Shown: piece after piece, positions 14,236-22,028 of the stretch | Layout: every line of letters begins with the position of its first letter | Position numbering within the stretch: position 1 is the first letter of the stretch | Assembly (NCBI RefSeq): GCF_008868155.1 | Contig: NZ_WBKR01000047.1 | Coordinates: 1 to 32,525 of the forward strand | Reading direction: 5' to 3' | From: Micromonospora sp. ALFpr18c | GTDB lineage: Bacteria; Actinomycetota; Actinomycetes; Mycobacteriales; Micromonosporaceae | Length of the DNA: 32,525 nt | Translations under genes and position numbers: made by a program | The notes under the pieces: generated by a model | What the model was told of the DNA's origin: nothing | The model's database searches: none | What the model saw: only the letters and a program-made list of their open reading frames with translations

Positions 14236-16326
14236 TCACCGGAGGTGGTGCTGGGGGGAAGCGAGGATCGCCCGCGCGACGGCGGTGATGGCCCCGTTGA
14301 ACGTGGCGTCGACCTTGGCGGTCGCCGAAACACCGGCCACGCCCAGGATCAGGTTCTTCTCCCGGGTGCTCAGCTTCTGGTTCACCAGGCGCTGGGCGAG
14401 CGCGTCCACGTACGCGCCGGCCGTCGCCGGCGGCTTGGCGACCAACTTCTCCGGCGCCGTGAACGTGAAGGTGGTCCGGTAACCGGCGACGATCTCACCG
14501 GCCTCGTTCCAGCCGTTGAGCATGGTGCCGGCCGACGTCCACGCGACGTAGACGTCCGGGTACCCGTCGGGGGTGGGCTGGCCCATCGGGAAGTGGCCCA
14601 GCTCGCGCATCTTGTCGTGGATCTGCCGCAGGCCCCGGGCGTACGGGGTGCGCTTGTTGTCACCGTTGTTGTGCTTCGGCGACGCGTCCGGCGACACACC
14701 CAGGGTGCGGTACGTGGCGACCAGGTACTCCATCGGCCGGCGCACCTTCTGACCGACGGCGGCCCAGAACTCCGAGGAGCTGAACAGCGTCATCAGCACG
14801 GGCTTGATCATGCCCTTGTTGGTGGTGTACGTCTTCGCCAGCCGGTCCACCAGGGACTTCGGCGGGGTGTCCGACACGAACCGGGTGGCCAGGCTCTGCG
14901 CCACGTACTTCGCGGTCGACGGGTGCATCGCGATGTAGGTGATGTACGCGTCGATGGCCGCTTCGGCCTTCTTCGGGTCCGACGAGTTGTTGGCGTGGGT
15001 GAAGCCGAGGATCTTCACCTTGCCGACATAGTGCTGCTCGGGCCGGAAGACGTACTTGCCCTTGTCGTCGACACCGCGGCCGGTCTGCAGCATGGCCGCC
15101 TGCCGGACGTCCGGCTCCTTGTAGCCGCCGTCGACGCCGACCGAGTACAGCTCCAGGTTCTCCCGGGCGAGGTTCTCGTTGATGGCGTCCTTGCGGGAGT
15201 CCTTCTGGTTCAGGTAGATCAGCAGCGCGGGGTGCTTGTTCGCGGCGACCAGCATCTCCGGGTAGCTGCCCAGGGCGTGCCTGCGCACGACGTCCTTGTC
15301 GAACGAGTTGCGGTACACCTCGCCGCCGTCGAAGTCGACGGCGACGTGCAGGAAGTCGTTCCAGAAGTCGACCATGACCTCGAACAGCTGGCGCTTGGAC
15401 CAGATCTGCCGGGCGATGGTGGCGTCGACCATCTCCCGCTCCGGCTGGGCGCCCTGCTCGTTGAGCTGGTCCCGCTGGGCGCGCAACTGCTGCACGTCGA
15501 GCTTCTGGGTGGGCAACTCGGCGAGCTTCAGCTCGGCCTTGCTCGGCTCCAGCTTGTCCGGTTCCATCTGGGCGCGGATCCAGCCGTCGATGCCCAGCTT
15601 CTTGATGTCGGCGACCACGGCCGGCGTCGCGCCGAAGGTGGCCCGGCGGGCCAGGTGCAGGATCGGGTCCTTGGCCAGCACCGTCTTGACGGTCACCTGG
15701 GTCTCCGCCGCCGCGGCGGCGGGGCCGGAGAAGGTCCGGCCGCCGGTGGGCGCGTTCTTCTTCAGCGCCTCGCCGGCGCGGGAGCCCATGTAGCTCTCGT
15801 TCTGCTCGGTGTAGGTGCGCACCGTGCTGGGCTGCTGGCCGCTGGGCCGCGCCGCGGTGCCGTCGGTCACCGTGCTGCCGGTCGCGTCGCCGGCCGCCGC
15901 CTCGCCACCGAAGAGGCTGCGGATCTGCGGGTTCATGGCGAGCGCCGCGCCACCGGCCACGACGGCGGCGGTGCCACCGAGCGCGACCATGGCCCTGCGC
16001 CGGCCGACCTTGCGGCCCGGCTCGTCGTCATCGTCCAGGGTGGGCAGTCCGGTGCCGGCCGTGCGGGCGGGGGCCGGACGGCCGAGACCCTCCGGGCCGA
16101 CCCACTGCGGCCCACGCGGGGCGGGGGCGGGCCGTGCGTAGCCGTCGACGTACTGTTCGCGCGGGTCGGCCTGCGCCGGGTAGCCGCCCTGATAGGGGTG
16201 GGGCGTGTCGTACCCGTACGGCGCGGACGGGTGGTGCTCGGCGTACCCGTCCGCGGTGTGGTGCTGGCGTCCGTCCCAACCGCGGTCGTCCCGCGGTCGG
16301 CGTGGTGGCACATTCTGGTCGGCCAT
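14236..16326 (-). CDS. DUF1800 protein, exported or membrane-anchored
   Basis: A 696-residue protein. Residues 1-105 are a disordered, Pro/Tyr/Gly-rich cytoplasmic leader. GRRRAMVALGGTAAVVAGG (about 109-127) is a twin-arginine-like signal or anchor. The DUF1800 domain runs from about 215 (ILHLARRATFGATP) to the end, with typical stretches such as VDFWNDFLHV, LARENLELYSVGVDGGY, HPSTAKYVAQSLATRFVSD and VRRPMEYLVATYR. DUF1800 proteins are usually encoded next to DUF1501 proteins; no reaction is established. The ATG at 16326 is the first in-frame start after a likely promoter (16418-16446). First gene of a five-gene operon ending in apbE. The long leader before the signal is unusual for a Tat substrate, but both DUF genes here have one. 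Confidence 0.87.
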   Translation of the reverse strand: MADQNVPPRRPRDDRGWDGRQHHTADGYAEHHPSAPYGYDTPHPYQGGYPAQADPREQYVDGYARPAPAPRGPQWVGPEGLGRPAPARTAGTGLPTLDDDDEPGRKVGRRRAMVALGGTAAVVAGGAALAMNPQIRSLFGGEAAAGDATGSTVTDGTAARPSGQQPSTVRTYTEQNESYMGSRAGEALKKNAPTGGRTFSGPAAAAAETQVTVKTVLAKDPILHLARRATFGATPAVVADIKKLGIDGWIRAQMEPDKLEPSKAELKLAELPTQKLDVQQLRAQRDQLNEQGAQPEREMVDATIARQIWSKRQLFEVMVDFWNDFLHVAVDFDGGEVYRNSFDKDVVRRHALGSYPEMLVAANKHPALLIYLNQKDSRKDAINENLARENLELYSVGVDGGYKEPDVRQAAMLQTGRGVDDKGKYVFRPEQHYVGKVKILGFTHANNSSDPKKAEAAIDAYITYIAMHPSTAKYVAQSLATRFVSDTPPKSLVDRLAKTYTTNKGMIKPVLMTLFSSSEFWAAVGQKVRRPMEYLVATYRTLGVSPDASPKHNNGDNKRTPYARGLRQIHDKMRELGHFPMGQPTPDGYPDVYVAWTSAGTMLNGWNEAGEIVAGYRTTFTFTAPEKLVAKPPATAGAYVDALAQRLVNQKLSTREKNLILGVAGVSATAKVDATFNGAITAVARAILASPQHHLR

Positions 16327-16757
16327 GTACCAATCCCGATTTCTGATGAGCGCCGGAAGCTGCGACCGGGCAGGTGCGGCAGGTGCGGCGACTGTTGCCT
16401 GAGGGGGTTGCTACGGCAAGGTAACCAAGCGCTCAGGTGCCTTCAAGGCAGCCCGAACGCCCTCGTGCGGGCACTTAAGACAGCCCTCAGTACGACATCC
16501 GCGCCGGGCCGCGCGCCGAGGCGGGCCGCGCACCTTCTCAGCAGGGCGTACGTGCGGCAGCCGGGCACGGATCGGACCGCGCGGTCGTACGCGGCACTTT
16601 CCGCGCGGTTCGGCACCACAGGCAAACTTAAGGTTCGGATAAGCCAGACGTGAAGTGCTCTCGCGCGAGGGAAAAGTACCAGCAGCGGGTGAGCGTGAGC
16701 GGCCACCGCAGCGGGTATGCCGCCGGACCGCTGAACGCGTGAGGGGAAGGCAGCGCC
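16327..16757. other. 431-bp divergent intergenic region
   Basis: It separates the divergent DUF1800 and DUF3040 genes. It holds the minus-strand promoter candidate at 16418-16446, a direct repeat GCAGGTGCG/GGCAGGTGCG near 16370-16387, a 10-bp palindrome CTCGCGCGAG near 16660-16670, and GC-rich sequence with no credible gene. Confidence 0.6.
16418..16446 (-). promoter_or_regulatory. Candidate promoter of the DUF1800-apbE operon
   Basis: Read on the minus strand, TTGAAG (16446-16441) and TACCTT (16423-16418) are separated by exactly 17 bp, a good fit to a housekeeping-sigma promoter. Transcription would begin near 16410, leaving a leader of about 85 nt before the DUF1800 ATG. Confidence 0.45.
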
Positions 16758-17015
16758 ATGCTCAGCAAAGAGGATCAGCGCAGGTTCGACCAGATCACCC
16801 GTCAGCTCCGGGAGAGTGACCCGGCCTTCTTCGCCCGGCTGGACCATCGGGTCCGGGCCCGACGGGGCCGTTATCTGATGTTGTTGACGATCGTGCTGTG
16901 GGCGTCGCTGCCGGCGATGACCGTGTTCGCCGGCCGGCTCGCCGGGGCGATCTGCGCGGTGGTGCTGGTGGCGAACGCCGCGATCATGTGGCGATTCCGT
17001 CGCCGGTGGACGTGA
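16758..17015 (+). CDS. DUF3040 small membrane protein
   Basis: An 85-residue protein with a charged N-terminus (MLSKEDQRRFDQITRQL, which with RESDPAFFARL is the DUF3040 signature) and two hydrophobic helices at about 39-57 and 60-77, ending in RRRWT. Function is unknown; the family is restricted to actinobacteria and usually monocistronic. GAGGGGAAGG precedes the ATG at good distance. Confidence 0.88.
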   Translation: MLSKEDQRRFDQITRQLRESDPAFFARLDHRVRARRGRYLMLLTIVLWASLPAMTVFAGRLAGAICAVVLVANAAIMWRFRRRWT

Positions 17016-17040
17016 CGGCTCAGCCGGTGCACGTGACGGC

Positions 17041-17937
17041 TCAGCGGTCGGCCGGGCCGAACGCCCGGTACGCGCGGCGCAGCCGTTCGAGCAGCCCCGG
17101 CCCGCCGATGCTCGGCGCCGGTGGGCCGAGCTGACGCAGCAGCAGGTCGGGGCCGGTCGCCAGTCGGGGCGGCCGGTCGGGCAGCGGCACGGGCGGCGAC
17201 CAGAACCGGTCCAGTGCCGCCGCCATCGGGATCGCCGACAGGCCGGTTAACGCCCGGGCCGTACCGACCGGGGCGGCGTCCACAACGGACGGCGACACGT
17301 CCAGGGTGGACGGTTCGGGTGGTGGCACGGGTGCACCGGTGGCCTCGGCGCGACGGGCGCGGAGCTGGTCGAGCAGCGCCGCCCGGGACCGGCCGCGCCA
17401 GTGCAGCAGCTCGAACGGGTCGGCGTCGAACGCCTCGGCCAGGAGATAGAACGTGGCCGCCAGGTGCTTGCACGGCACCGCGAAGTCGGGACAGTTGCAC
17501 CGCTGGGTCAGCTCCTCCACCCGGGCCGGGAACAGCGGCGCGCCGGCGGCGACGAACAGCTCCTCCAGCTCGTCGGGCAGGTCCCCGGCGAGCAACCGGG
17601 CGCTGAAGAACGCCTGTCCGGCCAACTCCTCCTCGATCCGGGTCCAGAGCGCGGCCGGGAACGGTGACAGCGCGATGGAGACCTCGTACGGCCGCGGTCG
17701 GGAGCCCTGCACCTCGGCGCTGACCCGCCCCGGCGCGATGTCGAGGCGGAGCACCTGACCGGCCCGCGCGTACGACCGGCCCCGCGTCAGCCGGGTGCCG
17801 AGCGCGAACGACTCGAGCACCTCCAGGAAGCGCCGCGACCACCAGGACCGGCCGATCGCCCCTCGGGCGCTGCGCGCCCGCAGTCCACCGTCGACCCGGC
17901 GGGGACGGCCGTAGTCGGCGAAGCGGTCGGTGCTCAT
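17041..17937 (-). CDS. SWIM zinc-finger protein, SNF2 partner
   Basis: A 298-residue protein with a SWIM zinc finger (CxCxnCxH) at C147, C149, C156 and H158, in RCNCPDFAVPCKHLAA. The N-terminal RPRRVDGGLRARSARG and WWSRRFLEVLE stretch is typical of bacterial SWIM proteins paired with SNF2 helicases. The C-terminal third is Pro/Ala-rich and less conserved in character. A DNA- or protein-binding partner role is likely; none is proven. The ATG at 17937 shares its A with the SNF2 stop (TGATG), so translation is coupled; a GTG one codon upstream is the alternative start. Mycobacteria are remembered to have a similar pair (HelZ and its neighbour). Confidence 0.88.
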   Translation of the reverse strand: MSTDRFADYGRPRRVDGGLRARSARGAIGRSWWSRRFLEVLESFALGTRLTRGRSYARAGQVLRLDIAPGRVSAEVQGSRPRPYEVSIALSPFPAALWTRIEEELAGQAFFSARLLAGDLPDELEELFVAAGAPLFPARVEELTQRCNCPDFAVPCKHLAATFYLLAEAFDADPFELLHWRGRSRAALLDQLRARRAEATGAPVPPPEPSTLDVSPSVVDAAPVGTARALTGLSAIPMAAALDRFWSPPVPLPDRPPRLATGPDLLLRQLGPPAPSIGGPGLLERLRRAYRAFGPADR

Positions 17938-20900
17938 CACTCCACCACCGCTCCGGCCTCCAGGCTGAACAGGTCACGCAGCTGCCCGGTGGACAGCTCG
18001 GTGATCCACTGCTCGCCGGTGCCGACCACCCGCTCGGCGAGGTTGCGCTTGTCGGCGATCAGCGCGGCCACCTTCTCCTCCACCGTGCCGGCGCAGACGA
18101 ACTTGCGGACCTGCACCCGCCGACGCTGCCCGATCCGGAACGCCCGGTCGGTGGCCTGGTCCTCCACCGCCGGGTTCCACCAGCGGTCCACGTGCACCAC
18201 GTGGTTCGCGGCGGTCAGGGTGAGCCCGGTGCCGCCGGCCTTGAGGGAGAGGACGAACAGCGGCGGGCCGTCCGCCGACTGGAAACGCTCGACCATGGCG
18301 TCCCGTTCGGCCTTGCCGAGGCCGCCGTGCAGGAACAGCACCTCCCGGCCGAAGCGCGCCGACAGGTGGCCGCGCAGCATCGCGCCGAACTCGGCGTACT
18401 GGGTGAACAGCAGCGCCCGCTCCCCCGCCGCCAGGACCTCCTCCAGGATCTCGGTCAGCCGGGCCAGCTTGCCGGAGCGGCCCTCCAACGGTGAGCCGTC
18501 GCGCAGCAGCTGGGCGGGATGGTTGCAGACCTGCTTGAGGCGGGTCATGGTGGCCAGCACCAGCCCGCGTCGTTCGATGCCGTCGCTGGTCTCGATCCGG
18601 GCGAGCATGTCGTCGACCACCACCCGGTACAGGGCGGCCTGCTCGGCGGTGAGGTTGCAGAGCACCTCCATCTCCAGCTTTTCCGGCAGATCGGAGATGA
18701 TCGACGAGTCGGTCTTGAGCCGGCGCAGCACGAATGGGCCGGTGATCCGGCGCAGCCGCTCGGCCGCCTCGGCGTCGCCGTGCCGCTCGATCGGCTCGGC
18801 GAACCGCTTGCGGAACGTCGCGGCCGGCCCGAGCAGGCCCGGGTTGGCGAACTGCATGATCGACCAGAGGTCGGCGAGCCGGTTCTCCACCGGTGTGCCG
18901 GTCACCGCCACCCGCTGCCGGGCGGGCAGCGCGCGGACCGCCTCGGCCTGCCGGGTGGACGCGTTCTTGATCGCCTGCGCCTCGTCCACCACCACCCGGT
19001 GCCAGTCGATGCCGGCCAGGTCGGCGGCGTCGCGGGCGGCCACCGAGTAGGTGGTGAGGACCAGGTCCGCGCCGTGTGCGGCCGCGGTGAACTCCGCCCC
19101 CCGCGCCCGCTCCGCACCATGGTGTACGTGCACACGCAGCTCCGGGGTGAATCGGCCCGCCTCCCGCTGCCAGTTGCCGACCAGTGACATCGGACAGACC
19201 AGCAGTGTCGGCCCGGCGTCCGGTGGATCCCCGGCCAGCAGCGCGAGCAGTTGCACGGTCTTGCCCAGTCCCATGTCGTCGGCGAGCACACCGCCCAGGC
19301 CGAGCGACCGCAGGAAGGCCAGCCACGCCAACCCCCGCTGCTGGTACGGCCGCAGCGTGCCCCGGAAGCCGGGCGGCGGGTCCAGCGGGGTGAGCCGCCG
19401 TTCGACGGCACCGGCGAGCAGATCGCCCAGCGCCCCGTCGGCGGTCACCTCCAGCACCGGCAGCGCCCCGGTGTCGTCGCCGTCGGTCAGCCCGAGGCGG
19501 AGCAGGTCGGCGACGGTCAGCTCCCCCGCCGAGCGGAGCAGGCGCAGGCCCGCGGCGAGCCGGCTCGGGTCCAGCTCCACCCACCGGCCGCGCAGCCGCA
19601 CCAGCGGGGTCTTCAGCTCAGCCAGCGCCGCCAACTCGTCGGCGGTCAGCGGCTGGTCGCCGAGCGCCACCTCCCAGCGGTAGTCGACCAGGGCGTCCAG
19701 TCCGACGCCGGCGTCCACACTGGCCACCGTGCCGGGCGCGGTGCGGCTGCGGGCGCGCAGTCGGGCCCCGAGTCGCGCCGACCGGCGCTGCCACCAGGAC
19801 GGCAGCAGCACCCCGAACCCGGCGGCGTGCAGCACCGGGGCACCCTCGCTGAGGAAGCGGTGGGCGCCCTCGACGTCCAGCTCCATCGCCTCGGGGGCGG
19901 CGGTGCGCAGCGCGGAGTCCAGGTCCGGCCAGAGCCGGCTGGCCCGGCCCAGCTCGGCGAGCAGCGTCTCCTGCGGGCTCGCCGTACGGCCGGCGAGGCC
20001 GGCGAGGGTCTGCGGTGCCCGCCAGACCTGCCCGGCGTCGACGTGCAGGCCCGGCTCGTCGGCCGGCTGCAACCCGAACTCCAGCCGCCACCGCCCGGCA
20101 CCGGCGGCGTCCACCAGCGACGGCACGGTGTGGACCGCCGTCGGCACGGTGTCCGCCGCCGTCGGCACGGAGTCGGCCGCCGTCGGCACGGTGTCCACCG
20201 CCGTCGGCACGGCGTTCACCGCCGTCGGCACGGAGTCGGCCGCCGTCGGCACCGTGGCGGCCGGGCGGGTGGCCAGGATCGGTTCGGTCACCTCGTCGGG
20301 GGCCGGTTCCACCAGGCGGAAGCTGGCCCGCACCGGGCCGCCTGCGGCGTCGCGCTGCCAGGTGTCCAGCTCGCCGCGCAACGTGTCCAGCGCCGCCGGA
20401 TCGACGGTGAACTCGCGGTGCGGGCCGGCGAGCGCGGCCAGCCAGGCCGGTGCCGGGCCGCCCGGGCGCACCCCGCGGGCCAGCGTGGTGGTCGCGAGGG
20501 CGGCCCGCGCGGCGGCGTCGGTCAACGCGTCCAACGCGTCCGCGACCAGCGCCTCGGCCGCCAGTTCGGTGCCGTCGGGGCCAGCCGTGGCCCGGGCGGC
20601 GGGCGGCAGGGCCAACGCCAGCGACCGCGCCCAGCCGGCGTCGGTGCCGGTCAGCAGTGGACGCCACACCGCCCGTGCGGTCACCACAGCGCCGTCCCCG
20701 GCCGACAGCGGTCCGGCCGCCCGCGCGGTCACCTCGGCCCCATCCCCGGCCAGCAGCGGTCCAGCCACCCGCGCGGTCGCCTCAGTGTCAGGACCCGTCG
20801 TGCTGACGCCCGGGAGGACGCGGCCCCGGGCCACCAGGTCGGTGGCGAAGTCGGCCAGCTCGGCGAGGTGGCGCAGGGTCGCGCCGGGCACCACCGGGAC

Positions 20901-21272
20901 GTCGTCCAGGGCACGCAGCAGCGGCAGCGCGTCGTCCGGGGCGTACACCAGGATGGGCACCCGCCACCCGGCCAGGGTGAGCCGGCCGCGGGCCGGGGGT
21001 GCGACGGCGGTCCGGATCAGCTCGGGTGAGTCGGTCGGCGCGCCCGCCCGGGTGGGCAGGGTGACCAGCGCGGTGTCCGGACGGGCCGGCTCGGCGGCGT
21101 CGGCGAGGGCGGCGACCAGGTCGGCGTGCCCGGCGGCGAAGGGGTGCGGGCGTTCCCGGGGCGGCCGGCCGGAGCGGGTCGGAGCGGGAGCGGCGCCGCT
21201 GTCCTCGCCCCAGACGGCGAGGCCGCCGGCCGAGCCGTCGCCGGGCAACCACAGCCCGTGGATGACCAGCAC
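17937..21272 (-). CDS. SNF2/RAD54-family helicase (HelZ-like)
   Basis: An 1111-residue ATP-dependent DNA translocase of the SNF2 family. The C-terminal half carries the motor: Walker A in ADDMGLGKT (about 665-673), DEAQAIKN as motif II (about 763-770), TGTPVENRL, the second lobe with LLFTQYAEFG, and the motif VI region QATDRAFRIGQ (about 1035-1045). The N-terminal half resembles the bacterial SNF2-associated region (LPSWW near 480). Two coding tandem repeats lie there, at about residues 161-205 and 336-384, and are probably disordered linkers. The GTG at 21272 is chosen because homologues begin near LVIHGLWLPG and GGGGGAG lies just upstream; the spacing is short, so the start is not certain. 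Coupled to the SWIM gene. The role is probably in DNA repair or remodelling; unproven. Confidence 0.9.
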   Translation of the reverse strand: MLVIHGLWLPGDGSAGGLAVWGEDSGAAPAPTRSGRPPRERPHPFAAGHADLVAALADAAEPARPDTALVTLPTRAGAPTDSPELIRTAVAPPARGRLTLAGWRVPILVYAPDDALPLLRALDDVPVVPGATLRHLAELADFATDLVARGRVLPGVSTTGPDTEATARVAGPLLAGDGAEVTARAAGPLSAGDGAVVTARAVWRPLLTGTDAGWARSLALALPPAARATAGPDGTELAAEALVADALDALTDAAARAALATTTLARGVRPGGPAPAWLAALAGPHREFTVDPAALDTLRGELDTWQRDAAGGPVRASFRLVEPAPDEVTEPILATRPAATVPTAADSVPTAVNAVPTAVDTVPTAADSVPTAADTVPTAVHTVPSLVDAAGAGRWRLEFGLQPADEPGLHVDAGQVWRAPQTLAGLAGRTASPQETLLAELGRASRLWPDLDSALRTAAPEAMELDVEGAHRFLSEGAPVLHAAGFGVLLPSWWQRRSARLGARLRARSRTAPGTVASVDAGVGLDALVDYRWEVALGDQPLTADELAALAELKTPLVRLRGRWVELDPSRLAAGLRLLRSAGELTVADLLRLGLTDGDDTGALPVLEVTADGALGDLLAGAVERRLTPLDPPPGFRGTLRPYQQRGLAWLAFLRSLGLGGVLADDMGLGKTVQLLALLAGDPPDAGPTLLVCPMSLVGNWQREAGRFTPELRVHVHHGAERARGAEFTAAAHGADLVLTTYSVAARDAADLAGIDWHRVVVDEAQAIKNASTRQAEAVRALPARQRVAVTGTPVENRLADLWSIMQFANPGLLGPAATFRKRFAEPIERHGDAEAAERLRRITGPFVLRRLKTDSSIISDLPEKLEMEVLCNLTAEQAALYRVVVDDMLARIETSDGIERRGLVLATMTRLKQVCNHPAQLLRDGSPLEGRSGKLARLTEILEEVLAAGERALLFTQYAEFGAMLRGHLSARFGREVLFLHGGLGKAERDAMVERFQSADGPPLFVLSLKAGGTGLTLTAANHVVHVDRWWNPAVEDQATDRAFRIGQRRRVQVRKFVCAGTVEEKVAALIADKRNLAERVVGTGEQWITELSTGQLRDLFSLEAGAVVE
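20119..20265 (-). repeat. 21-bp tandem repeat inside the SNF2 gene
   Basis: About seven 21-bp units with the core GTCGGCACGG (plus-strand sense), five nearly identical at 20140-20244 and degenerate ends. On the coding strand they encode a seven-residue repeat of the type VPTAxxx. The reading frame is kept throughout. Confidence 0.9.
20656..20790 (-). repeat. 48-bp tandem repeat inside the SNF2 gene
   Basis: Nearly three units of 48 bp encode the 16-residue repeat AGPLLAGDGAEVTARA and its variants (AGPLSAGDGAVVTARA, then a degenerate copy). TCCCCGGCC recurs at 20695 and 20743. It is a second in-frame expansion in the same gene. Confidence 0.8.
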
Positions 21273-21340
21273 CTGCTCCCCCTCGTCGCCGCCCGCGCCC
21301 AGGATAGGCGGCCTCGTGGACGAGCTTCCGCACCCCACCT

Positions 21341-21415
21341 ACGCGATCTTGGACTTTGTGTCGACGTTGTGCGTGAGAGGCACCTTTCGCCGCGACAAAA
21401 AGTGCAAGATTGCGT
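21341..21415. repeat. Imperfect inverted repeat (element B)
   Basis: Arms at 21341-21363 and 21393-21415 (23 nt) match at 20 positions and share ATCTTG-x-ACTTT-x-TGTCG. The spacer is 29 nt. It lies upstream of the SNF2 start and 40 bp before the PfkB-like fragment. Confidence 0.8.
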
Positions 21416-21455
21416 GGGGTGGAGGTGGGGGTTACGACGGGTTAGCGTCGGGGGC

Positions 21456-21725
21456 ATGGTTGACCTGGTCGTTGTTGGCGGACTTGGGGTCGACGTGCGG
21501 GTGCGGGTGCGGGTGCGGGTGCCGGCGCTGCCGTTACCGGCCGCTGATTCGCACACCGTCGAGCCGATCGAGCTGCGGATCGGCAACACCGGCGCCGGGG
21601 TGGCGCTCGCCGCCACGGCGGTTGGCCTGCGGGTACGGGTGGTGGACACCCTCGGCGCGGACCCCCGCCCCAGCCCACCGGGGCCGGCGGGCCAGACCGG
21701 GCCGAGCGTCGGATCGATCCTCTGA
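21456..21725 (+). pseudogene. N-terminal fragment of a PfkB-family sugar kinase
   Basis: An 89-residue frame whose first 70 residues read like the start of a ribokinase/PfkB-type carbohydrate kinase: MVDLVVVGGLGVDVRV (first strand), then IELRIGNTGAGVALAATAVG and LRVRVVDTLGADP, the sugar-binding GxGxNVA-like block and the following strand. After LGADP it turns into unrelated Pro/Gly-rich sequence and stops, whereas family members run about 300 residues with a C-terminal GAGD ATP/anion site, missing here. A GTGCGG hexamer expansion (21495-21524) has added VRVRV near the start. Best read as a truncated remnant; no obvious ribosome-binding site. A functional small protein cannot be excluded. Confidence 0.65.
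21495..21524 (+). repeat. GTGCGG hexanucleotide repeat
   Basis: Four perfect and one imperfect tandem copies of GTGCGG, encoding alternating Val-Arg near the start of the PfkB-like fragment. In-frame slippage would add or remove two residues per step. Confidence 0.85.
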
Positions 21726-21812
21726 TCCATCCACCGACCCTAGCGACGGAACAGCTCCAGCGCTGCCCCGCTAACCGCTGCGGGCGGCCGACACGACGGG
21801 CAGGATGGGCGC

Positions 21813-22019
21813 ATGGCTTCATCCGTGCAGATCCTCCTCGTCGGCGGCACGGCGGACGGGCAGACCGTCACCGTCGAGTTGGACACCAATGGCCGCCCGC
21901 CGCTGACCCACCACCACCTCGGGTCCGGCGGCCTGGCCCAGGCGCAGATCTACGAGCTGGAAAACGCCCGTGAGGAGTCCCGCGAGTGGCGCTACCGGTG
22001 GACCGGCCCGGCGATGTGA
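21813..22019 (+). CDS. Small conserved-looking hypothetical protein
   Basis: A 68-residue protein beginning MASSVQILLVGGTADGQTVTVELD, with a short beta-rich start and the GGxADGxxV pattern seen in many small actinobacterial and phage hypotheticals. The C-terminal half is polar (YELENAREESREWRYRWTG), with the closing YRW typical of such proteins. No function can be assigned. CAGGATGG precedes the ATG but is a weak ribosome-binding site. It is convergent with the pyruvyl-transferase-like gene, whose stop lies 10 bp away. Confidence 0.65.
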   Translation: MASSVQILLVGGTADGQTVTVELDTNGRPPLTHHHLGSGGLAQAQIYELENAREESREWRYRWTGPAM

Positions 22020-22028
22020 CCCGCCGGC

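Noticed and set aside
14203..16653. Plus-strand frame of more than 800 codons opposite the DUF1800 gene
   Set aside because: It is the complement of a clear DUF1800 gene; its Val/Gly/Arg/His-rich product resembles no family and merely reflects high GC.
20119..20265. Tandem 21-bp units considered as a CRISPR array
   Set aside because: Units are contiguous with no spacers and keep the SNF2 reading frame.
19251..21029. Plus-strand frame of about 590 codons opposite the SNF2 gene
   Set aside because: Antisense shadow of the helicase; its His/Arg/Gly-rich repeats come from the 21-bp repeat read on the wrong strand.
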